From positions 744,001 to 808,000 of the forward strand of contig JAOTON010001814.1 of assembly GCA_034440635.1 (NCBI GenBank): a DNA stretch of 64,000 nt, in the 5' to 3' direction. This DNA is from Lepas anatifera. Lineage: Eukaryota > Arthropoda > Thecostraca > Lepadidae. Made by a program: the position numbers and the translations under genes. The first letter of the stretch is position 1, and every line of letters begins with the position of its first letter. The notes beneath the pieces are model-generated. The model was not told the origin of the DNA, did not search any database, and saw nothing but the letters and a program-made list of their open reading frames with translations. Positions 35,402 to 52,415 of the stretch are shown piece by piece.

Positions 35402-38130
35402 CAGGGGTGTAATTTTCCCAAAATATTTGGGGGTGCTCAGGCGGTGGGGGAGGGGGGCGGGGGTGGCACCTTTCATTGCACCAGATCTGCTATTCATCGC
35501 CTTCTTTCCGCCTTTTACAGCACATAGACATTCTATTTTAATGTTGGGCAGGTATTATACAGTTTTACCAACCATGTTTGCTTTTTAGGTGACATTCCTG
35601 AGCTATATACACGTCTTAAAAGAATCCAATCTGAGTTGTAAGTATATCCACGATTGAAGCATATCAGTTATGCGGGGTTAAATTTTACCTTCGGATTGTC
35701 AGAGTGGATGGAAAGTGAGAGACTCAATCACTACGTGAAAAGAGAACAAAACACCGATAGGGCTCCAATCAACGCGTGTCTTGTTCTGTAGATATTAATA
35801 ATAATGTCAACTCCACTGTACCCGTGCATGCCCTTTATTTTTGCTCTAACGCCCTTTATTTTTGCCCTAACACACAGGGGCGGTAAGAATCAGTGCTGCA
35901 GAGATGAGCCCAGGGCGGCAGTTATGAACTAAGAACGGCACAAATTAGGATGGAAGTGATAAGTTTTGGGCGACAGTGATTGGCTGGGGCGGCAAGAAAC
36001 AGGGCAAAGTCATAAGTCGAGGGCGGCAGTGATGAGCCAGGGGAAATAGCTATGAACTAGGAGCGGAGCGAATCAGAGTGGAGGTGAAAAGTTGGAAAGG
36101 GAACGGCCAGGGGCGCCGCCACGGAATTTTTACAGGGAGGACGGACCCGGGCTGGGGCTGACCGAGGGGAGGCAAATTTTGAGCATATTCGGTACCTGAC
36201 AGCAATAATGATGATGGGCCCAAAAATTTGGGGGACGTCCCCTCTGGTTGACCAACAGAGGGGACACGTCCCCCCCCCATTTCGGCGCCCATGGGGACGA
36301 CATTGATTAGCCGGGGGCGGCACGAATCAAGACAAAGGGGATAAGCCGAGGACGGGAATGGTGAGCCGTTTGTAGTAGTTATAAACTACGTATGGCACGA
36401 ATCAGTGTGGAAGAGATAAGTGGGGGGGGGGGCGGCAGTCATGAGCCCAGGGTGGCACGAATTAGAGCGGAAGTAATAAGCTATGGGCGGCATTCATTAG
36501 CTGAGGTGAGAGTGATGAGCTGGGGGCGTCATGAAACAGGGTGGCAGTGATAAGCCGGGGATAGCACTGGTGAGCCACTGGCCGCAGTGATGAGCCGGGT
36601 GCTGTTTGAATCAGGGCGGTAGTGGTAAGTCAGGGCTGGCACGAATCAGGGTGGCAGTGATAGGCAGGAGGCGGCAGTGACCAACCAGGGCGGCATAAAT
36701 CAGGGTAGTATTGATGAACCCAGGGGCGGCATGAATCAGGGCCACTGTGGTAAGACGTAGGGGGCATGAATCAGGGCAGCAATGCTGAGCCGCGGGGCGA
36801 CACGGGTACTGGGGGTGCTCAAAACAGAATTGGGAGTACTTAAAACAGGATTGGGGGTGCTCCAATTATGATTAGGGGTGCTCGTGCACCCCAAAGAGAT
36901 AGAAAATTTCACCCCTGGGTGACACTAAAACATACCATCTACTCGGTTTGGGGAATTCCTCCAATAGGCATACATATTACGATTAGACGATAGTGGGCTG
37001 CTGTTTGCTTTCTGGAAGGGTGTTAAGAGATTCCTGCTGACAAAACTGTGCTGACAGCAGGACCTAAGTTTCATCGGTTTTTTGGGACCATGGTTGGATT
37101 GGTCTCATCGGCAGTGATAAACCAGGGGCGACAGTGATCAGCCGGGGGCGGGAATGAGGATTCGAGGGGGAAGTTTCTAACCAGAGGTGTCTCATATATG
37201 GGTTGATAAAAAACGGGGTCAGCATTGATTAGCCATGGGCGGCGTGAATCCGGGCAGCAGTGAGGAATCAGGGCGGCAGTGATGAACCAGGGGAGACAGT
37301 GATCAGTCAGGGGGCGACAGTGATGAACCAGGGGCGGCGCGAATTTGGGTCAAAATAAGCCGGGGACAGCATCGATGAGCCAGGGACGGCAGTGATGAAT
37401 CAGGGCGGCAGTGATCAGCCAGGGGATGGCAGTGATCAGTCAGGGGCGGCATTTATCAGCCATGGGGCGACAGTGATCAGCCAAGGGGGAGTTAATGAAC
37501 CAGGGGTGACACTGATCGGCCAGGGGGCGGCAGCGATCAGCCAGGGGCGACAGTGATCAGCCAGGGGGCGACGGTGATCAGTCAGGGGCGACAGTGATAA
37601 TTCGGGGGGGGGGCAGTGACTAACCAGGAGGGGCACGTATATGGGTGGAGAAATACTTAAGGATAGTACAAATACACCGGGGACAGATTTGACTAGCCAG
37701 AGGCGGCATGAACCAAGGTGGCAGTGATAAACCAGGGGTATCAGTGATCAATCGGGGGTGCCAGTGATGAACCAAAGGCGGCAGTGATCATCCGGGGGGA
37801 GCCCTGATGAACCAAAGGCGGCAGTGATCAGGCGGGGGCGGCAGTGATGTGGCGTCACAAATCAGGGAGAAAGTGATAAGGCAGATGTCATTGATGAGCT
37901 AGAGGTGGAACCAGCCAGGTTGGAAGTAATGAACCCAGGACGGGAAAAACTTGCCAGGGGCGGCACGAATCAAGGCGGTAGTGATGATATAGGGGTGACA
38001 CTGTTCGGGGCAGTAGTGATAAGCCAGGGGCGGCCAATATATTGGGGGTGCTCAACACATGATAGGGGGTGCTCAAACTAGGATTCGGGGTGCTTGGGCT
38101 CCCCTAAAGAGATAGAAAACTACACCCCTG
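35402..38130. mobile_element. hAT-like non-autonomous element made largely of degenerate minisatellite, 8-bp TSD
   Basis: The left end caggggtgtaattttc (35402) and right end gaaaactacacccctg (to 38130) are inverted repeats differing at one of 16 bases. The flanks 35394-35401 and 38131-38138 are both cctgtgat. From about 35870 to 38040 the interior is a degenerate repeat of about 20-25 bp, variants of cagtgatgagccaggggcgg. A second right-end-like sequence (gaaaatttcacccctg) occurs inside at 36902-36917, preceded like the true end by gggggtgctc repeats and aaagagata, so the element is composite or internally duplicated. No transposase. Confidence 0.85.
35870..38040 (+). repeat. Degenerate 20-25-bp minisatellite inside the hAT-like element
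   Basis: There are dozens of variants of gggcggcagtgatcagccag with substitutions and length changes. The run is broken at about 36800-37110 by the internal terminus-like segment and unique sequence. Confidence 0.85.
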
Positions 38131-38460
38131 CCTGTGATATATTGTCTGGTTGTCACCAATGTCCCTGGGTATTTGTAATCACAATTGAGACGAAAAGCCG
38201 TGCAAAGATCAAGCCTTGCTTGAAATATTTGTGACCATATTTGGTACTTCTTTCTTTTTTAAAGATTGATGCTGAGAGAACCAAAAACAGTGATCAGCAG
38301 TTTCCTTCCTGGCACAGAATGGTGGCTTTGTGTGTGTTTTGGGTGCGAAAGGGTGAAAGTTGCGCCACATCTCTGCACTCGTTAGGCTTGTTCATCGAAA
38401 GCCGCCGCTGTCCTGAAAAAAACACATGTTGCCACTGTATCGGCGCGGACCCACCAACAG

Positions 38461-38780
38461 CTGAATGTACACAGGCAGCGGCCGTGACCGACCGCAGGCC
38501 TGTCTGGGCCGTGACCGACCGCAGGCCAGTCTGGGCCGTGACTGACCGCAGGCCAGCCTGGGCCGTGACCGACCGCAGGCCAGTCTGGGCCGTGACTGAC
38601 CGCAGGCCAGTCTGGGCCGTGACCGACCGCAGGCCAGTCTGGGCCGTGACTGACCACAGGCCAGTCTGGGCCGTGACCGACCGCAGGCCTGTCTGGGCCG
38701 GACCGACCGCGGCCTTGGGCCGTGACCGACCGCAGCTTTGGTCTGGGCCGTGACTGACCGCAGGCCAGTCTAGGTCCAGT
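38461..38780 (+). repeat. 27-bp minisatellite, about 11 copies
   Basis: The unit is ctgggccgtgaccgaccgca + ggccagt. As 27 is a multiple of three, the plus frame at 38241-38753 gives a 9-residue repeat AVTDRRPVW. No start context or homology supports a protein. Confidence 0.95.
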
Positions 38781-39000
38781 GGTGTTTGCTAATCCTCCCT
38801 AGACTTGGTACATGGTCATTTGACTCGTTTTTCATTGAGTCTGGAATGAACCTGATCGACATATTAATCACCGACATCAACCCAGTGTGGATATGACGGC
38901 TGTGTCCTCACTTGAGGCGTCCCATGTTGATGCTTAAATGGATGTGAGCTGTGATGAGCGCGGTGCCTTTGTAACTAGCGCACCGGTCCACTCGCTTTAG

Positions 39001-39989
<989 letters not shown>

Positions 39990-40255
39990 CTTGAGAACAG
40001 CTCTGGTATCAGCTCTCTGCTCTCGGCTCTGGTATCAGTTATCTGCTCTCGGCTCTGGTATCAGCTCTCTGCTCTCGGCTCTGGTATCAGCTCTCGGCTC
40101 TGGTATCAGGTGGGCTCTCGGCTCTGGTATCAGCTTGCTCTCGGCTCTGGTATCAGCTCTCGGCTCTGGTATCAGTTCTCTGCTCTCGGTTCTGGTATCA
40201 TCTCTCTGCTCTCGGCTTTGGTATGAGTGCTCTGCTCTCGGCTCTGGTCGTCGCA
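39990..40255 (+). repeat. Irregular minisatellite of ctctcggctctggtatcag
   Basis: About eleven copies of the 19-26-bp unit, many with an added tctctg block. Frames on both strands are by-products. Confidence 0.93.
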
Positions 40256-41869
40256 GGTTCCCTGGTTCCATTAGTGCCTCCACCTTAGCTACGCCGTTGT
40301 CTTCGTGTCGGGGGGGGCACCGCCTGACAGTATTTTGCTGTTCTTTTCCTGCTCTCGTTGTTTGGAAACTATTTATTACCACTTGCAGTGGCCCGGTTTC
40401 GAATTGCGGAACCAGTCACAAATCCAAAAGCGGGGAAGCTAACCAGCACCCGGCGGCCTTTACGCGGCATCGTTTCACCGGAGCACAGTGCCTGAAGTAG
40501 GGGCGACCCCAGTCAGCAGGATTGGGGGGTAAATCGGTTGAATGGAGAGCCAAATTGATAATACTGTGGAACGTCTTTTGATGACTTTTTTAATTGACTG
40601 TGATTTCTGCCTGGAGCCGCCCTTGCCGTGATAGATGGCCGTCGGTGGGCGTTGTCGTGCCCGGGGTACTGTGATACATGGGCACCCACGGCGCTTCAGT
40701 AATGCCTGGAAGACCTGATGAATTTATTTGGCGAAACTTAACTGTGTGGTTTTAACCACATGCTAGGCTGAATTCGTGTGAAAAGTGAAAGAAACCTCGC
40801 AGTTGAATTAAAACTGCAGGTCCGGGAAGTCTGTGCTGATATATGGTCGTCATCACAAACTTCCTACACACCAGCTGTAATTGTGTGGCGGGGAGCTCCG
40901 GCGTGTAAATCGACTCGTTGCCATGACTACCGGCCCTACCTGAATCCCAGACGGTTCAACTATTCCGCTCTCTAATGCTTCAACTACTGTCCTAACATAA
41001 CCAGCTCATTTGTGTCCGGGGCAGCTGCATTCCCGGCATTTCGGACTTTGTTGGTGGCGTTAACTTTAACGTGGACGGCGGGCAGTTAGCGGCGGGCGTT
41101 CCTGTCAGGCTTGTTATCGCTGATCACGGGGTGCATTGGCTCCATAACCGGTGCCTGTGATTCGTGGCCTGCTATCCAGGAAGCGTGCCTTACCCAAATC
41201 TGACACCTCCTGCCCACTCCATTCTATCCAGGTGAATGCAGTGTCGGCTTTTTAGCACGCGCAGTGGAGAGGTGTCTGTCGTCAACACGCAATGTAGGGG
41301 TCCTAAAGTGCTCTCCGCTTTTTTATTTTTAAAAAATGATATAATTTTACCGATGATTAACGGTCAGGTCACGTGATTTGATAATGATGGCATTAAAAAT
41401 TGAGATATTATATGGTCGGAAAATTGAATTTGGAGTGTTGGCATTCCGTTTTGGAAAAATTGGAAGAAGGTTTTTTCTCGAAGTTGATAAATGACATTTT
41501 TAAATCAGTGATGCAAGCGCGATGTGCCCAAGCATCGTATCATACCCGTACTAACAGCCCTCGATGGGCATGTTATGGGAACTTAATTTTCAGAGATGAC
41601 CTTCAAAGAATCCGAATAACTCATAGCATAAATCTTCCCTTCAACTTTCGTATGTTTTAAGATGCGCCACACTGGGAGGCTAAATTTCCCCTTGAAAACG
41701 AAAAAACGTAGAACAAGACAACTTACCTTTATTCCCAATTGATTTGATGCACCTGAACCAAATTTTTAGGTCAGGTCATGTCAGGTCAAAAAGTTATTCA
41801 AGGTTAAGGTTAAAGTATTATGGGCTGAGATTAGGCAGAGTCTATTTGAATGCTCACTTCATGCTAAGG
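40256..41869. other. Non-coding intron stretch, nothing recognised
   Basis: No protein domain or RNA is seen. Short AGGTCA runs at 41769-41790 (aggtcaggtcatgtcaggtc) are the only repeat-like signal. Confidence 0.5.
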
Positions 41870-43190
41870 ACGTTTTAGGACAGGATATGTTTGTCCAGCC
41901 TTGCTTTGAATGAATTAGTAGATGGCGCACTTACCACATGTTCAGGTAGTGTTACCACATGTTTACCTGTGGACTTGGTTTTCAAGCGTCGCTTTTTGAA
42001 ATGGCCCGGTGGGGGGGTCATTCCTCTGTTAATATGTTCAATGTCTAGCATGTCTCCCCGATTCATCCTGTCCCTGATGGTTATCATTTCCAGCTTTTTA
42101 AGGCGTTCTTCATAGGGTAGTTGACTATTACCCTATTGACCCTAGGCCGATTTTGTACCCCTCCGTTGAACCTTTTCAAGTACATTTAAGGGTGCGCCCT
42201 TAAGCCCCAATAGTCAATCAAGTACATTCAAGTCTTGAATCAAATAGGGACCAACAGCCTGAAAAGCAATATTCAAGGTGTGGCCTTACATACACATTGA
42301 AAAGTGGTTTTAAGTTTTGCAGTGTCGGCTTGTCAAATGTTGTTTGATCGCGCCCCGCTGTTGGGTGTGTAATGGTTTGTTTGTGTTGTTGTTGGGTTGT
42401 TGTGTTTGGGGGGGGTTGATAGGTCAAGCCTGTTTGGAGGGGCCTGACATCTCCATGTGTTGTTATTTGCCGGTTTATTTTACTGTCATCAGCAAATACC
42501 ATCATTTTGCATTTCACTATGTTCGGGAGATCGTTCACATATATGAGGAATAATGTGGGTCCCAGGACTGAACCTGGGGGTACGCCGCTGGTAACTTTAT
42601 TCCAACTTGACGTTTCACCTCGCACCGAGACTTGCTGCTCTCGATCAATCAAGAAATCTTCGATCCAGTTCAAAATGTTATCTCTGATTCCATATGCCTT
42701 CAGCTTAATTTTGAGTCGTTGGTGTAGTACAGTGTCGAATGCTTTTTGGTAATCGAGGTACACAACTTCCAGTGATTGCTTCATATCCAGGTATTTGGTC
42801 CAGTATTCAAGAATATTTATCTGACACGACTTTTGAGGAACAAATCCATGTTGATGTTTACTGAGTAGATTATTGATGATAAGATGCGACATGATGCCTT
42901 TTTTGATGATCCTTTCCATTACTTTACAAACTTGACTGACCAAACTTACTGGACGGTAGTTTGCTAGATTTTTCTTCCAACCTTTCTTAAAAATCGGAAC
43001 AACACTTGCCCATTTCCAATCCAAAGGCAATTTTCCACAATCAAGGGATTTCCTGTAAATGATACTGAGAAGTAATGCAAGCACCTCTGCACCCTTCTTC
43101 GAAACTCTTGGTAGAATATTGTCTGGTCCAGAAGATTTTCGTCCATGCATGTTATATTCAGTAAGGTCTCTTAAGTTCATCTGCTACCAT
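41870..43190 (-). pseudogene. CR1/L2-like LINE fragment: reverse transcriptase and C-terminus
   Basis: On the minus strand, 43180-42218 is open for 320 codons and includes RT motifs GRKSSGPDN, KNLANYRPVSL, KHQHGFVPQKS, VYLDYQKAFDTV, SGVPPGSVLGPTLF and the active site FADDSKI. After FADDSKINRQI the frame runs through an unrelated stretch rich in Thr, Gln and Pro (about 42460-42320) and then resumes the usual NVYVRPHLEYC. The final part lies in other frames: YEERLKKLEMITIRDRMNRG and LPEHVVSAPSTNSFKARLD (to 41875). The N-terminal endonuclease is missing, as in 5'-truncated LINEs. Not functional. Confidence 0.88.
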
Positions 43191-45229
43191 CACCCTTGAC
43201 ATACCAATATTGCAAAGCTGGTGATTGTCATCTGCCATTTCAGGAAATGTCTAGCGAAGGTCAGGAAAGGTCAAACGAGTTTTTCACGAGTTTTAAACGA
43301 CTCCAAATGAACATCTGGCAACCGATTAGTTCCAAGCAATAATAATATGATGAGGTCATTGGAGTCGTGTACAAGTCTGCTACCTAGAAATGTTCAACTT
43401 GTTGACCTAAGATGGGCTTAATTTTTGTTCAGCCCATTGTAAGTGTATTGGGAAAAATATAACGGGTGGACACTTAGTAAATATTCGATAGATCAAGTTG
43501 AAAATTTTGATACCATGTATTTTAAACACCAGTTTGACCATTAATTTGAGTTTTTGGACATCTAACCATTCAAATATTATGTGAGGTCACATGAGCATAT
43601 GGTGATTACTTTGCCAATAACTTCGCATCGCATTGAGATAGATATTCCATTTTACTTTCATTTTGCTTATCTTGTCACGGGGTCTATCGACATTTAATAT
43701 GACTATAACAGGTCACCAATGTGACTCTGACCTAGCTTGAGGTCAGTCCATTTTTCCATTTAAACTGGCATGTTCATATTATATATAATTCGATTTTCCA
43801 CGATAAGAAGACTCCAATGATGTCTTAAGATTTTCTCGTGCTCCTCTCAATGAAATATATAGGGAACAAGCTACAGTGTCAACCGCTTAGTGTATCTGGA
43901 TGCCTGGTGCGATATTGCCACTCTTTCTAAGTCCTTCTCTAGAAGGGGGACTTTTTTCGTGAGTTATCGTGAGTCTATGGAATATTTTATCTCTTGTGAC
44001 CTCAATACTGATCTGACAAAAATAGCCATATCATTTCTCTTTGCCTCGTCAGAGCGTTCTGACGCCGTCCGTAATTTTGCTTTACCTTTCCATGAAGGGT
44101 AAAGCAAAATACGGTGGCAGTGGAGTTAGGGATGAAATGATCCCCCTCCCCGCAGCGGGGTTCGTGTTAACTTAGTCATGGGCGGATACAGGTTTCATTA
44201 TCGAGGGGAGGCACATAGACCAGTTTTGCACCATGTAGTACCGAAACGCAGTGTACTGTCGTCGGGGTTTCGATCAGAGGGTAACCACTCCAACTTTTGC
44301 TTGATCTGAACTCGCCCTTGATACCCCTGATGGCAGAAAAAAAATTTAATTGGTAGGAAACTCTAGATGGAAAAGCCAATTGTGCATGGCGCTTTACATT
44401 TGGACAACAGAAAGTCATAAATGTAATTGACATAGGGTGCCCAGTTCAAAATGCTGCTTCGAATCCGTAATGAGGGAAATATACTTATAGACTTACACTT
44501 TCACCACAGCAAGATTTGTGTAGATTGAGGCAAAAATATTATCGCCGTAGAAGCGCAGTGTCAAACATCAGGCAATGCCTGATACGAGCCAGACTTTTAG
44601 CCCTCTCCCATTCAGCAGAAATTGTTGTTTTATTACTAGATCCCAGCCCTAAGTTCATCTCGCACAAAATAATCCAGAAAAGGATCTGTTTGTATATAGT
44701 ATGAGGTCAATACTATTGATCTCCTGCATCGTAATGTTAAAAAGCCTCTCCGAAAGGTTAAAATTTCCATCATTTATATCCATTACACACCAACACAAAA
44801 TGGCATGCTGGAAAAAATGCATGCATTACACCCAGCAATGAGAGTAAGCTTGTGTAATTGCTGAATTCATTTCAATGTTAGTGCCCCTTGAAACCTTTCC
44901 TGAAGGGCATGAGCAAACTCAGTCTGCACTGTTTCTGTACCGACCGTGGGAACGGACAAATCGGCTCCTGTATCCGGATGCCTGGTGCGATTTGGCCACT
45001 CTTTCTTAGTCCTTCTCTAGAAGGGGGACTTTTTCGTGAGTTATCGGCATTGAGTTACCCTAACTACCTCATAGCATAACATAGGTCATACTGGTTTGCT
45101 TAATTTGACTGAAATCACTGGCGTCAATGACCGTGAATATGACCTTAACCTGTGGCCTTTGACCGTGACCTTGACCCTCATATCGGGTGACTTTTGCATA
45201 TAAGCTTGATTACCTATACGGCGTTTCTC
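43191..45229. repeat. AGGTCA-containing intron sequence with a duplicated segment
   Basis: Bases 43893-43975 and 44970-45046 share about 80 bp (ggatgcctggtgcgat and tccttctctagaaggggga in both). A stem-loop at about 44076-44115 pairs tttgctttacc with gggtaaagcaaaa. No genes. Confidence 0.55.
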
Positions 45230-45479
45230 GTCGCGACTCAGTCTGCAATGCAAGCGAACTGGTGCGGATGTCCGATTGTGGGGATCTTAAGCATAAGTAT
45301 GGCTTCGAAAAATGTAGTTAAACAATTTTGACAGGAAACTAACGCCTTCGGCCGCACTTTCGCCTGGGTGCCACAGCAAGGAACAAACAGCAAGCTAGAC
45401 ATGGAGGCCAAGCGCAAGATGTCGAACCCGGCCTGACACCATTGCCAGGAGTGCAGAGACGATAGGGAGGACGGCTGCC

Positions 45480-48165
45480 GCCGATCCTTCTCCATGTGCG
45501 AACTAACCCACGAAATAAATGCGTTAAAGTTGAAGAAGTCGCCTGGACCAGACGATGTGAGCAACGACATGCTGAAGCACCTTGTAAATCGCGCTCGTGA
45601 GGCCCTCCTACAACTCATCAACCGTTCATGGACCGAGTGTGTACTCCCTCAAGAATGGCGAACTGTGACGATAGTACCCATTCCGAAATCAGGCAAAGGC
45701 AAGCGCAAAGTGGCCAGTTACAGGCCTATAGCACTTACCAGCCACGTGGGCTGGACGTCTGGTGCTGTCTCGCCTCAGCTACGCCGCAATCCAGCGAGAT
45801 CTAATCCCGTCGGAACAGGTCGGCTTCCACGAGGGCAGAGCGGTTGACGACAATATCGGGCGTCTGTTACAACAGGTTCAGAATGGCTGGCAACTCCCCA
45901 GGTCAAGGGGGCGTAAGGTGGGGGACGGAAAAACCGCGCGGAAGTGTGTGCTGCTCGCGTATGTTCGCGTTGCGCGAGCCTATGACACTGTCGATCACTG
46001 CCTCCTCCGTACCAGACTAATGGAAGCGGAACTGCCCAGATGTCTCGTCCAGTAGGTCTGGCAGTTCCTGCTGGACGGAAGGGCAAGAGTAGAAGTTAAC
46101 TGGTCCCTTAGTCGCGAGCAGGTATTCCGGGCAGGCCTGCCACAGGGTAGCGTCCTGTCGCCCATCCTGTTCCTGCTCTGGGCGGCCCCGCTCGCGAAAA
46201 TCATCCGGAACCTCCCCGGCGTCACACCCTTCCCGTGTGCCGACGACAGGGCCACCCTGTGCGCCGGCAACGTCATCGCCTCAGCCAGGTGCAGAGCCCA
46301 GGTGGCGGCAGACACCCTGGTGGCCTGGGCCCGGCAGTCCAAGATGACCGTCGCCGCTGAGAAGACCCATATGCTGGTTTTTTCCCAATGGGCACACGAT
46401 GCAACTGACTGTTCCATCAAAGTAGCCGGAAAGTCAGTAGCAGCCGCCCCCACCCTCAAGCTACTAGGAGTGACCATGGATCGGCACCTTCATTTCGGCC
46501 CTCACTGTCGGGACATGAAACAGAAAACAAGACCCAGAATCGGCCAGCTCAGACAGCCACCGGACGTAGCTGGTGTCACATGGAACTGGCGAACACATCT
46601 TGCGGTTAGTAGCCAATGGCTAGGTGTGCGGCGCGTTGGGGCATGCCGCTGCCGCCTGGCTCCCCGCAACTTCGCCCTCCCACGTGAAACTGCTTGAACG
46701 AGAACTGAGACCAGCCGTCCGGATCATAACTGGTTGTACTCCCTCCACCCCATAACACGCGGTGATGGCGGAAGTGGGCCTGGCCTCGGTGGTGGACCGC
46801 CGACTCATGCTGGCCGGCCGCTTCCTGGCCAAGGCGAGGTCGCTTCCTCCCACGGACCCTCTCCGTGCGGTGGCGGACAAGAAGGTCACCCACCGACTCC
46901 CCTCCATCACGGGGTGGAAAGACCTGTAGGAGGAAGCGTGTAGCCACTGCGGGTAGCCTTGCAACATGCATGAAGGCCTCCGCCCAGACGCGACTCCCAC
47001 CCAGAAGAAGGCAGCAGCGACCCTACACCTAGCTGAACTGCCCCAATATGCCACATGGCTGTGGACAGACGGATCAGCGGAGGGTGTCGTCCCGCGCGGG
47101 GCAGCGGGGGCGTACATCGGATACCCGAACGGAGAGGAACAGGAAATCCGCCGCCAAGCCGGCATGCTGCGCTCCAGCTTCCGAGCGGAGAGGGTGGCTC
47201 TCCAGGTCGCTCTCACCTCCGTGCGCGACCACCGGACTCACCAAGCAGACCCCATTGTGGTCTGTACCTACTTGGAGGCAGCTTTGGCGTGTGCCCAGTC
47301 CTGGCCTCTGGCGCAGTCCACCACACTGGGCACGGAGGTGTGACAGCTTCTGCTGGCCTGGAAATTACCAACGACTGTCGCCATGTAACCCTTTACTGGG
47401 TCCCGTCGCACTGCGACATCCGAGGGACTGAGCGCGACGGCCGCCCTGCTTACGAGGCCTCAGCGATGGCACAGGACACCGCCGCGGTCGACGCGAGAAC
47501 GGCGCAGAAGGCAGTGGCCAGGGAGACGAGCAAACGCTCCGTGTCTCAGCGCCCCTCGGGACCGGGAACGCGGTAGGAGAGTGGTCAGTGTAGCTGCCTT
47601 CCACGCAGCCGACCCGGGTTCAAGGCGCGGTGGCTTCCCTGAATAAGGAGCAAGCTGGCTTTCGAGAAATCCTTCCAACAGCGGAAGAGTTGGCGTCGCC
47701 ATATGACCATGGCAGTTGGTGCGTTGATAAACCCCAAAAATTATTATAAATACGCCCCCTGGGATGGTACGGGACTCGGATGGAATCCCATATGCCACCA
47801 CCTGTGTCAGGAGTGTCTATGGCGGAGGCCGTTGACATTCATCAACTCCACGCCGTCCATTGGTCCGGCTGCGCCCTATACCTCCACCGTATCGGACGGA
47901 ACCCCTCCTGGCAGTGCCCCCAGTGTGACGACCCCTCTGCCCGACGGGTCGGTGCACGGCCTGCCGGGAGGAAAACGGCACCCCAGCCCACGCACTGCTG
48001 TGATGCCCCGCCCTGACGGCACTGCGATATCGTCTGATGGGCAGCATGAGCATGAATGTGGAGGAGGCGCGGCGTTACTACGTCATTGTGGCCCTGATGA
48101 CTGCCTACAGGTGGCTCCAGAGACTACTCCTCCACGAGGAGGCAGGGGGGTATAACAACATCACC
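45480..48165 (+). pseudogene. Decayed LINE with RT and RNase H (Ingi/I-like)
   Basis: Consecutive frames give KKSPGPDDVSNDML, PIPKSGKGKRKVASYRPIAL, a frameshift near 45750, SEQVGFHEGRAVDDN, ARAYDTVDH, a stop at about 46052, then GLPQGSVLSPILFLLW and active site CADDRATL (first residue of FADD changed), LLGVTMDRHLHFG, LRPAVRIITGC, an RNase H start LWTDGSAEG (about 47058) with RAERVALQVAL, VPSHCDIRGTERDG, and a terminal finger-like CHHLCQECL near 47790. A glycine-tRNA SINE interrupts the 3' part at about 47565-47760. Multiple lesions make it non-functional. The clade is judged from domain order and motif style only. Confidence 0.85.
47565..47760 (+). mobile_element. Glycine-tRNA(UCC)-derived SINE, copy 1, inside the LINE
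   Basis: agagtggtcagtgtagctgc, cttccacgcag (anticodon arm with TCC) and gacccgggttcaagg (B box) follow the body of tRNA-Gly(TCC). The following approximately 120 bp (gagcaagctggctttcgaga ... gccatatgaccatggcagtt) recurs inverted at 63354-63500. The tail ends near aaaaattattataaat. No clear target duplication. Confidence 0.75.
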
Positions 48166-48169
48166 AACA

Positions 48170-52407
<4,238 letters not shown>

Positions 52408-52415
52408 GGCGCCAG

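Noticed and set aside
38241..38753. Frame with 9-residue repeat AVTDRRPVW
   Set aside because: It results from a 27-bp minisatellite; no homologous protein or plausible start and splice context.
44170..44470. Further GGCGGATCC-type MITE (catgggcggatacagg to tcgaatccgtaatg)
   Set aside because: The two ends match poorly and no 8-bp duplication is found.
47565..47640. Functional tRNA-Gly gene
   Set aside because: The acceptor stem does not pair, and the same sequence with its downstream body recurs elsewhere, so it is a SINE head.
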